From contig JALAHT010000002.1 in NCBI GenBank assembly GCA_025384855.1, positions 124,001 through 188,000 of the forward strand: a stretch of DNA of 64,000 bases. The letters run 5' to 3'. Positions 25,822 through 34,096 of the stretch are shown here, piece after piece. A model generated the notes under the pieces. It was not told the origin of the DNA. It made no database searches and was given only the letters and a program-made list of their open reading frames with translations. Both the position numbers and the translations under genes were made by a program. The stretch comes from Luteirhabdus salina (GTDB lineage: Bacteria > Bacteroidota > Bacteroidia > Flavobacteriales > Flavobacteriaceae). How positions within the stretch are numbered: position 1 is the stretch's first letter; every line of letters starts with the position of its first letter.

Positions 25822-27563
25822 ACAACAGCCGAACCATACAAACTGCACAGAGTGCCGATTTAGTCACTTTCACCATTTTGGTTGAAGGCACTGAACTTTC
25901 GGCCGTTCACCATGTGCAGAGTATTTTGGTTGAAAAAGAGGTAAACCGAATTCCGTTTGCCCAACTCATCTTTTTAGACGGAAGAGCTTCAGAAGAGGAA
26001 TTCAAATTAAGTAATGAAGACACGTTATTACCAGGTAAAAAAATAGAAATTAAGGCGGGTTATCACAATGAAGAGGACAGTATCTTCAAAGGCATTATCA
26101 TAAAACACAGCATCAAAATACGTGAAAACCAGTCGGTGTTGGTGGTGGAATGTCGCGATGAAGCAGTGAAAATGACCATCGGACGAAAAAGTAATTTCTT
26201 TTACGATAGCTCCGATGCCGAAATAGCCGAAAGCCTTATCCAACAATACAACATGACTGCCGATGTTGAAAGCGGTGGCACCACACACAAGGAAATGGTG
26301 CAATACAGAGCTTCCGATTGGGACTTTATGATGACCCGTGTACAAGCGAATGGCAAAATATGTATGGTGAATGATGGCGCTATCAAAATTGCAAAACCAG
26401 ACCTTTCACAGGAAGCGCTTGAAACAGTAGCCTTTGGCGCCACCCTTTTAAACTTTGATGCTGAAATAGACGCCCGGGAACAGTTCAACGCGATTACATC
26501 CTTCGGATGGAATCCTTCCGAACAGGAATTGATCGAAACGGAAGCTTCCGACCCAGAAATAACCTTAAATGGCAATCTTTCCAGTTCTGAATTAGCCGAT
26601 ATCATGAACGTGGATTCGCTCGACCTGAAGCACGGTGGAACACTAAATAGCGCTGTGCTTCAGCAGTGGAGCGATGCGAAGCAGCTGTTTCAGCAAATGG
26701 CGAAGACCAGAGGTAGAATGCAGTTTCAAGGCATTCCGCAAGTACTTCCCGGAACTATGCTAAATCTTGAGGGTGTCGGCGAACGCTTCAATGGAAAATG
26801 TTACATAAGCGGCATTCGCCATGAAATACGAAAAGGAAACTGGACCTGCGATGCGCAGTTCGGCTTAAACCCTAAATGGTTTAGTGAGACCTTCGATATA
26901 AATGAACTTCCTGCCTCAGGCTTATTGCCAGCGGTTAACGGACTTCAAACAGGTATTGTAACACAACTAGAGGATGATCCCGACGGAGAAGACAGAATTT
27001 TAATTCAAATCCCCATCATAAACCACGAAGCACAAGGCATCTGGGCACGCATCGCTTCATTGGATGCGGGAGAAGATAGAGGAGCCTTCTTTCGTCCAGA
27101 AATCGGCGACGAGGTTTTGGTGGGGTTTATAAATGACGACCCAAATTGCGCGGTAGTACTAGGGATGCTTCATAGTAGCAGTAAACCGGCGCCTATTTCA
27201 GCAACAGACGACAATCATGAAAAAGGGTTCGTAACCAGAAGTGAAATGAAGATTCTTTTCAATGATGAAAAGAAAAGCATCACGATCGAAACCCCGGGAG
27301 GAAAAAAAATTATAATCGATGAGGATGCCGACAGCATTATAATTGAAGACGACCATCAAAACAAGGTTGCGCTTGAAAGTGATGGAATTACACTAGACAC
27401 CAAAGGCGACCTCAACCTTAAAGCCGTAGGCGATATCAATTTAGAAGGAATGAATATTAACGCAAAAGCCAATGCCCAGTTTAAGGCCGAAGGAAGTGCG
27501 GGAGCTGAAGTCAGCACCAGTGCTATCGCTGTCTTAAAGGGAAGTTTGGTTCAAATAAATTAA
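25818..27563 (+). CDS. Spike protein VgrG-like (Pvc8/gp27-gp5)
   Basis: A 581-residue spike of the VgrG family. The gp27-like hub covers about 10-360. The gp5 OB-fold covers about 375-460 (TGIVTQLEDDPDGEDRILIQ, followed by WARIASLDAG and RPEIGDEVLVGFIND, all diagnostic). The C-terminal part is a triple beta-helix needle with repeats such as I-T-I-E-T-P-G-G-K-K and D-L-N-L-K-A-V-G-D-I-N-L. No extra effector domain is fused at the C-terminus. It punctures the target membrane with the PAAR tip encoded next. Confidence 0.95.
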   Translation: MNNSRTIQTAQSADLVTFTILVEGTELSAVHHVQSILVEKEVNRIPFAQLIFLDGRASEEEFKLSNEDTLLPGKKIEIKAGYHNEEDSIFKGIIIKHSIKIRENQSVLVVECRDEAVKMTIGRKSNFFYDSSDAEIAESLIQQYNMTADVESGGTTHKEMVQYRASDWDFMMTRVQANGKICMVNDGAIKIAKPDLSQEALETVAFGATLLNFDAEIDAREQFNAITSFGWNPSEQELIETEASDPEITLNGNLSSSELADIMNVDSLDLKHGGTLNSAVLQQWSDAKQLFQQMAKTRGRMQFQGIPQVLPGTMLNLEGVGERFNGKCYISGIRHEIRKGNWTCDAQFGLNPKWFSETFDINELPASGLLPAVNGLQTGIVTQLEDDPDGEDRILIQIPIINHEAQGIWARIASLDAGEDRGAFFRPEIGDEVLVGFINDDPNCAVVLGMLHSSSKPAPISATDDNHEKGFVTRSEMKILFNDEKKSITIETPGGKKIIIDEDADSIIIEDDHQNKVALESDGITLDTKGDLNLKAVGDINLEGMNINAKANAQFKAEGSAGAEVSTSAIAVLKGSLVQIN

Positions 27564-27567
27564 GAAG

Positions 27568-27861
27568 ATGCCAGCAGCCGCTAGAATAAACGATATGCAT
27601 GTTTGCCCCATGGCAAACCCGAACGGGAGCCCGCATGTGGGCGGACCGATTTTACCGGCCGGAGAACCCACGGTATTGATCGGGGGGTTACCAGCAGCTA
27701 GGGTCGGCGATATGGCCACCTGTGCCGGTCCGCCCGATAGCATTGTTATGGGATCGACCTCGGTATTGATCGGCGGCATGCCTGCAGCGCGTATGGGCGA
27801 TACCACAGCACACGGAGGTTCGATAGTGTTAGGAGAATTTACGGTACTAATTGGAGGATAA
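27568..27861 (+). CDS. PAAR-domain spike tip (Pvc10-like)
   Basis: A 97-residue PAAR protein that sharpens the VgrG needle. It shows the three glycine-rich repeats of the fold: PAAARINDMHVCP, GGLPAARVGDMATC and GGMPAARMGDTTAHGG. The His and Cys residues at the turn positions are those that bind a metal ion at the tip. No toxin extension is present. It lies 4 bases after vgrG. Confidence 0.94.
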   Translation: MPAAARINDMHVCPMANPNGSPHVGGPILPAGEPTVLIGGLPAARVGDMATCAGPPDSIVMGSTSVLIGGMPAARMGDTTAHGGSIVLGEFTVLIGG

Positions 27862-27880
27862 AATTATAGCAACTAAACGA

Positions 27881-28291
27881 ATGAAAACAGAACATCAATT
27901 TTTAGGGGAAGGTTGGAGCTTTCCGCCTCATTTCAATAAACAATCGGGAGAACTGGTAACGACCACTGGCGTGGTTGATATCAACAAAAGCTTGGAAATA
28001 TTATTATCGACACGACTCGGGGAACGTATAATGCTTCCCGGTTATGGGTGCGATTTAGAGGATTTGTTATTTCAACCGTTGGATACAACGCTGAAGACCT
28101 ATATCAAGGATAGAATTGAAACCGCCATTCTATTACACGAACCGCGCATTGATGTAGATGCTATTGAATTGGATACCACCAACGAACGCAATGGAGAGGT
28201 ATTGATCAAAATTGAATATCGTATCCGCATTACCAACAGCCGCGGCAATATGGTATTCCCGTTTTACAAACTTGAAGGCACTGAAGTATAA
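27881..28291 (+). CDS. Baseplate protein, gp25/GPW family (Pvc9-like)
   Basis: A 136-residue gp25-type baseplate wedge protein that initiates sheath assembly. I chose the ATG at 27881; an upstream TTG at 27851 would overlap the PAAR gene and add an unconserved stretch. Key landmarks are GWSFPPHF near the start, I-N-K-S-L-E-I-L-L-S-T-R-L-G-E-R split around residue 50, and MLPGYGCDLEDLLFQPLD, the classic EPR-box equivalent region. Its stop overlaps the start of the next gene by one base. Confidence 0.88.
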   Translation: MKTEHQFLGEGWSFPPHFNKQSGELVTTTGVVDINKSLEILLSTRLGERIMLPGYGCDLEDLLFQPLDTTLKTYIKDRIETAILLHEPRIDVDAIELDTTNERNGEVLIKIEYRIRITNSRGNMVFPFYKLEGTEV

Positions 28292-31200
28292 TGGCTAAAA
28301 ACTGCGACCATACCTTTTTGACCCAACACGGGGGCACCACCCAGGCACAACGCGAATCGAAAGCATTGTCGCCCGAAAGCGTGCTATTAAACGATTTCTC
28401 GACTCGGGAATGGATGCAGTTTGCGCTTCGCTTTGCGAAGGAAGTCAATTACTTCGACACCGAAACCAATGCTAAAAATGGCGATTGGCAAGCATTCTTT
28501 TCTGAAAGTGAGAACATAGAAGCGTTTCTGAGCTCTTTGGAGAATTCGCAGGACCTCACCCCTCACTTAACCCTTTTCGTAAGCTTCTTAAAACTGTTGG
28601 ACATTGCCAAGGAACGTTTTAATACCATTACCAAACGTCACTTAGATTTCTATTATGGTGAAATTCTTCAAATTGAAAAGAAAGCAGCGGTAAAGGATAA
28701 GGTTCACTTATTATTTGAATTGGCCAAGAACACTTCCGAAGCCAATATAGAAGAAAATACTACGCTTGAAGCGGGAAAGGATGCTGGAGGCAATCGACTT
28801 CAATATGAAACGGAATCACAAAAGGTTATCAACCAAACCAAGGTAGCACAGCTAAAAAGCATCTACCACCATCGTAAGAAAGCTGGCAATCCGAAGGAAC
28901 ATAATGGCATCTTCGTAGCCGATGCGGTGAATTCCATTGATGGTAAGGGGAAACCTTTTAAGGAAACGCCCCAATGGTATCCCTTTGGCTATCCTACCCA
29001 TTTTCAACCCGAGCAGCCACTTGAGGTAGCGCAGATTGGATTCTCATTAGCTTGCCCAACGCTTCGATTGGCGGAAGGAGAACGCCATGTGTCGATTGTC
29101 AATTCATTTGAAAAAAAATTGGAAGCTATAATAGCTAATGACTTAGCAACTTCTTTCGAGGTATATGCCACAGGCGAAAAAGGTTGGCTTGGTCCTTTTC
29201 AACTCAATACCACTACTTCACATGGGTTCCGAACAGGTGTTTCAGATGAAAGCCTTAACCTTTGGCTTACCATACCTAAGACCGAAGGTGCTGTATTACC
29301 GTATTCACAAGAAATTCATGGGGGGCAATTGCAAACCGATGAGCCCGTATTTCGATTTCTGTTGAAGACTGCTTCACCAGAATTCGAGAAAGGATATGCC
29401 ATCTATACCAAACTATTTCAACAAAAACTTTTGAAATCGACGGTTCAGGTGAAGGTAGAGGATGTAAAAAACCTTCAACTACGAAACGATTTGGGTGCTA
29501 TAGCAGCCGATAAGCCTTTCTTTCCCTTTACCACCCAACCGATGCAACGTTCTGCTTTCTACATCGATAGCGAAGAAATATTTGCGAAAAAATGGGAGTC
29601 AATCTCCATTCAAGGCAACTGGTTGAAAACCCCTAACGATTTCAAGGATCATTATATCGCCTATCGAAAGGATGGTAACAATTTCAACCTATCCCCGAAA
29701 CTATACCATCACACGCTGTATTTCAATTTCGATAGTATTCAGAACCTGTATATTTCCCCAGGAAGTGACATCAACATTTTCAAGCCTACCATCACGCCTT
29801 TAAACCTGTATATTACTGGAAACGATTACTTCAAGATGAATGTTTCCATCGAGAACAAGGAAACTTTTCAGCAACTGGAACAAAACCAATCAGTATTTAC
29901 CGATGCTTCAGAAGGATTTCAACTACAAAACACCTTCACAAATACGGGTGTAACTACAGGTTATAACGGACCGTTGAAGCTTTCGCTGAAACAGTCGTTC
30001 CTGCACGATTTATTTCCGCAAATCTATGCCTTGGCACTGAGTTCAGAGGAAGATACAGTCATTCCGAACCAGCCGTACACACCGCTCCTAGAATCCCTTT
30101 CGGTAGATTATACCGCTTCCCAGGCACGCGATTTTAAGAATGCGAATAAAAATACGGAGGGATTGGAACTACTTCAATTGTTTCACGAACATCCCTTTGG
30201 ACAATCAAAAAGCGACAGTAACTTATTTCCGGTGTACTGCGCAGGAGGCGAACTGTACGTCGGTTTGGAACAGGCAGCACCCCAACAACAGGTTTCGCTA
30301 CTGGTTCAGATATTAGAAGGCTCTGAAAACCCGTTGGCTGATACCTATACCGCTGACGAAAAAATTGAATGGGCTATGCTCACCGAAATGGGTTGGATGC
30401 ACCTGGATAGCGAGCAACTGTTGGGCGATACGACCGATAATTTCCTAAAAACGGGCATCGTAACCCTCGTCATTCCATCCGAGGCTACACTTCAAACGAC
30501 CGAATTACCGTCAGGTCATACATGGTTACGGGCTAAAAGCCCCAAATCGTTCGATGCTTCGGCTAAAATCATTGGCGTACATGCCCAGGTTATTACTGCG
30601 GAGGTAATCGACAACCAAAACATTTTTTCACACTTGGAAAAAGGGTTGCCTGCCGAAACGATTTCAAAACTGACACTTCGCGATGCCAAGGTGAAAAAAG
30701 TTACGCAGCCGTATAATTCCTTCAGCGGTCGAGCGGAAGAAAGCGACGATTCATATTATAAGCGCATCAGCGAACGGATTCGTCACCGCGATCGTGCCAT
30801 TACGCAATGGGACTACGAACACCTTATCCTAGAACAGTTTAAGGATATCCATCGAGTAAAGTGCTTGAACCATACCGATGATACCAATTATCAAGCGCCG
30901 GGAGCGGTGACGGTATTAGTACTTCCAAGTACAGAAAACAAAAACGTGTTCGACATTTTTCAACCGAGGTTCAGCACCGCCAAACGCAACGAAATTAGCG
31001 ACTACATCAATAACAAGAATAGTTTCTTCGTCACTGCCAAGATCGAAAGTCCACAATACGAGGAAGTCCGTGTATCGCTAAAGGTAAAGTTCCATCAAGG
31101 TTTCGATGCACTTTTCTATACGAAGCAATTGGATGAAGATATTAAGAAGTATCTCAGTCCATGGGCGTTCGAGACTATTTCTAAAATCAATTTTGGCGGC

Positions 31201-31437
31201 ACGGTGCATCGCAGTACGCTAATCTCATGGATCGAGGCCTTACCCTATGTCGATTATCTGGACACAGTGGTTCTGGAGCATCGAATTTCAGAAACCACCG
31301 CATACACCGAAAAAATAGCGGTCACTCCTTCCGGTCCGAAAAGTATCTTGGTGTCGGCCAAAAAACACCTCATTGAAGTAACCACGGGAAGCTGCAAACC
31401 GAAAACCCCAAAACAAACGAGCCAATGTCTACCCTAA
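28291..31437 (+). CDS. Baseplate J-like protein (Pvc11-like)
   Basis: A 1,048-residue baseplate wedge protein. The C-terminal third carries the J-like signature: PYNSFSGRAEESDDSYYKRI followed by RHRDRAITQWDYE and F-K-D-I-H-R-V-K-C-L. The preceding region is beta-rich with no clear motif. This is longer than phage gpJ (about 300 residues) and matches the large Afp11/Pvc11 proteins. It overlaps the next gene by 13 bases. Confidence 0.88.
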   Translation: MAKNCDHTFLTQHGGTTQAQRESKALSPESVLLNDFSTREWMQFALRFAKEVNYFDTETNAKNGDWQAFFSESENIEAFLSSLENSQDLTPHLTLFVSFLKLLDIAKERFNTITKRHLDFYYGEILQIEKKAAVKDKVHLLFELAKNTSEANIEENTTLEAGKDAGGNRLQYETESQKVINQTKVAQLKSIYHHRKKAGNPKEHNGIFVADAVNSIDGKGKPFKETPQWYPFGYPTHFQPEQPLEVAQIGFSLACPTLRLAEGERHVSIVNSFEKKLEAIIANDLATSFEVYATGEKGWLGPFQLNTTTSHGFRTGVSDESLNLWLTIPKTEGAVLPYSQEIHGGQLQTDEPVFRFLLKTASPEFEKGYAIYTKLFQQKLLKSTVQVKVEDVKNLQLRNDLGAIAADKPFFPFTTQPMQRSAFYIDSEEIFAKKWESISIQGNWLKTPNDFKDHYIAYRKDGNNFNLSPKLYHHTLYFNFDSIQNLYISPGSDINIFKPTITPLNLYITGNDYFKMNVSIENKETFQQLEQNQSVFTDASEGFQLQNTFTNTGVTTGYNGPLKLSLKQSFLHDLFPQIYALALSSEEDTVIPNQPYTPLLESLSVDYTASQARDFKNANKNTEGLELLQLFHEHPFGQSKSDSNLFPVYCAGGELYVGLEQAAPQQQVSLLVQILEGSENPLADTYTADEKIEWAMLTEMGWMHLDSEQLLGDTTDNFLKTGIVTLVIPSEATLQTTELPSGHTWLRAKSPKSFDASAKIIGVHAQVITAEVIDNQNIFSHLEKGLPAETISKLTLRDAKVKKVTQPYNSFSGRAEESDDSYYKRISERIRHRDRAITQWDYEHLILEQFKDIHRVKCLNHTDDTNYQAPGAVTVLVLPSTENKNVFDIFQPRFSTAKRNEISDYINNKNSFFVTAKIESPQYEEVRVSLKVKFHQGFDALFYTKQLDEDIKKYLSPWAFETISKINFGGTVHRSTLISWIEALPYVDYLDTVVLEHRISETTAYTEKIAVTPSGPKSILVSAKKHLIEVTTGSCKPKTPKQTSQCLP

Positions 31438-34085
31438 CATCATATAAAACCTTGGTGAAGAACACCACGTCGGGCGACGATCTGGACTTCGATTTTCTTC
31501 GGAAGAAAGGAATCGAGTATATCGAGTCGATGGGAAGTGCACTGTGGACCGATTATAACAGTCACGACCCTGGTATCACCATTTTAGAGGTTTTAGCGTA
31601 CGCCATCACCGATTTGGGTGCTCGGATGAAGCTGCCGATGGAGGATATCCTGGCCGAGGAAGGAAACCGAGAATATCTGAAGCAGCAATTTCTAACAGCT
31701 GAAAAGGCCCTTCCTATAAAGCCAGTGTCGCCTTCCGATTATCGGAAATTGTTTATCGATATTCCTGGAATCAAGAACGCTTGGCTTCGAAGGCATGAAA
31801 AAACAGTATATGCCGATTGTAAAAATCATGCGTTAGCTTATAAACCGTTTGAAGTTGACACAAAGTATCAAAAAGAATTTGTGTTGAATGGTTTGTATGA
31901 TGTGTTGTTGGATTTCGACACGTTCCACCCAGATGAATTCGATACTGAATCTAAAATAGAAGCTGAGAAAAAACGCCTAAAAGACGACGTTCGAAATGTG
32001 TATCATGCCCATAGAAATTTATGTGAAGACATCGTAGGCATTTCCGAAGTCGAGCCGTATCCTGTTTCTGTTTGTGCCCAGATTGAAGTAGCGCCGGATG
32101 CTGATGAAGAACGCATCCACGCCAAAATACTGGATATAATTGATGACTATTTATCGCCTGCGCTTCCCTTTTACTCGTTGAAGGAAATGATTGCTAAAGG
32201 AATTCCGACCGATGAAATCTATAACGGTCCCTTGCTTACCCATGGCTTTATAGAAAACGAGGAACTAGCCAATACAGAACTCCGAACTGAGGTCCGACTT
32301 AGTGATATTATCTATCTCATTCAGCAGATTGAAGGTGTTGAAGTGATAAAGGATATCACGCTTCAGCATTGCGAGGATACCAAAACACCGGGCAAACAGT
32401 GGGTTCTTTGTGTTCCGAAAGGCACGAAACCCGTGCTCTGTAACAAAAGCGTTTTCAGTTACTATAAGGGATTTCTCCCCCTCAATATTGACCTTGAAGC
32501 CGTAGAAGCCTTCCGAAAGGAAACGCGCGATCAGCACGCAAAAAACATGGAGGAACTTGCAGCATTGAGCAAGGAATTGGACTTGCCGGAAGGTACCTTT
32601 TCAAACATCGAACAGTATGAATCGGTGCAAAACGACCTACCGGAAGTATATGGTACGGGGCCGTTGGGACCAAAGGGTAACGCCACAATGGAACAGCGCG
32701 CGAAGATCCGTCAGTTGAAAGGATATTTGCTGTTCTTCGATCAGATTCTCGCCAGCTATTTTGCGCACTTGCAAAAGGTGAAAGCAATTTTTTCAGTTAA
32801 TGGTGAACTACGTCAATCGTATTTTACCCAAGCGCTAACTTCAGTTACCGACCTCAGTCCTTTGGTTTCTGCTAATTATACCGATGATACCGCTATCACC
32901 GATTTACTATTCGAGGACCTTGATGATTCCGCTACGCGGAGAAATGCCCAATTAGATCATTTATTGGCGCGTTTCGCTGAAAGCTTCAGTGAATATGCCT
33001 TTTTGATGAAGCAGTTGTACGATTCCGATACCGATGAAGTGGTCATGCAGACCAAGGAAGGCTTTCTACAGCAATATCATGTTATTGGCTGCGAGCGCCC
33101 GTTGGCCTTCAACTATTACAAGCAGGAAGAAGCAAATTTGTGGGATACCGATAACGTTTCCGCTTTTCAAAAAAGAATCGCATTGCTAACAGGTAATCCG
33201 AACTTCAACCGAAGAAATTTTAGCGATCATCCCCTAGAGATTTACGAGGAAATAGACACCGATGGCATCATCGAATATCGCTTCCGCATTCGACGAGAGG
33301 ACAAAACCATTTTACAGTCTTCTAGTAAACATTACCATTCACTAGCTAGCCTATACAAGGAAGTTTTCAATGTTCGGAATTTTGGAAGAAAGGTTGAAAA
33401 CTATGAAATCAAGACAACCGACGGAGGAAAGTTTTACTTCAACCTTACCAATCCCAATATCCCCGATGTGGAAGATGAAGGGCATGTAATTGCAAGAAAA
33501 ATAGGGTATTACGCTTCCTTGGAAAATGCAGAGGCCAGTATAAATGAAACGGTCGAATTCATGAATTCGCTGGATTTAAATGAAGGGATGTTCTTGTTTG
33601 AACATATTCTCTTACGTCCCGATGTGACCAAAAACACCGCTTCACCTGCTTCCTTTTTACCGATTTGCGAAGATAACTGCGAAGGTTGTGAAGGCATCGA
33701 TCCGTATTCCTTCCGGGTATCGATTGTATTACCGGGATGGACGGAACGATATAGCAATGTGGATTTCCGACGCTTTATGGAGCATCTAATTCGCAAAGAG
33801 CTACCAGCACATATTGTCGCAAAGATTTGCTGGATTGGCTATCCAGATAGTTATGATATGGAAGGCGAGGAAAATGAAATGATGGAACTCGAAGCTGCTT
33901 ACCAAGATTGGCTGTTCAGCAAAACCAAGATGGAACAAGCACAGCCCGTTACCAAGTTAAAACGCCTGAATGATATTCTGAGCACGCTTCACACCATATA
34001 TCCGCAAGGTCGTTTACACGATTGCGATGACGAAAACGAACAACAACATGTAATCCTAGGTCGCACCAACCTCGGAAAACTTTAA
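31425..34085 (+). CDS. Baseplate protein (Pvc12/Afp12-like)
   Basis: An 886-residue protein of the Afp12 type. The N-terminus contains a tail-P2-I/gp7-like segment, ALWTDYNSHDPGITILEVLAY within residues 37-58 (the D-P-G-I-T-I-L-E pattern is typical). There is a central KIRQLKGYLLFFDQILASYFAHL helix and a C-terminal cysteine-containing loop (C-E-D-N-C-E-G-C-E-G). It forms the second large arm of the baseplate wedge with the J-like protein. It starts inside the preceding gene. Confidence 0.85.
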   Translation: MSTLTSYKTLVKNTTSGDDLDFDFLRKKGIEYIESMGSALWTDYNSHDPGITILEVLAYAITDLGARMKLPMEDILAEEGNREYLKQQFLTAEKALPIKPVSPSDYRKLFIDIPGIKNAWLRRHEKTVYADCKNHALAYKPFEVDTKYQKEFVLNGLYDVLLDFDTFHPDEFDTESKIEAEKKRLKDDVRNVYHAHRNLCEDIVGISEVEPYPVSVCAQIEVAPDADEERIHAKILDIIDDYLSPALPFYSLKEMIAKGIPTDEIYNGPLLTHGFIENEELANTELRTEVRLSDIIYLIQQIEGVEVIKDITLQHCEDTKTPGKQWVLCVPKGTKPVLCNKSVFSYYKGFLPLNIDLEAVEAFRKETRDQHAKNMEELAALSKELDLPEGTFSNIEQYESVQNDLPEVYGTGPLGPKGNATMEQRAKIRQLKGYLLFFDQILASYFAHLQKVKAIFSVNGELRQSYFTQALTSVTDLSPLVSANYTDDTAITDLLFEDLDDSATRRNAQLDHLLARFAESFSEYAFLMKQLYDSDTDEVVMQTKEGFLQQYHVIGCERPLAFNYYKQEEANLWDTDNVSAFQKRIALLTGNPNFNRRNFSDHPLEIYEEIDTDGIIEYRFRIRREDKTILQSSSKHYHSLASLYKEVFNVRNFGRKVENYEIKTTDGGKFYFNLTNPNIPDVEDEGHVIARKIGYYASLENAEASINETVEFMNSLDLNEGMFLFEHILLRPDVTKNTASPASFLPICEDNCEGCEGIDPYSFRVSIVLPGWTERYSNVDFRRFMEHLIRKELPAHIVAKICWIGYPDSYDMEGEENEMMELEAAYQDWLFSKTKMEQAQPVTKLKRLNDILSTLHTIYPQGRLHDCDDENEQQHVILGRTNLGKL

Positions 34086-34096
34086 ATAATACGATT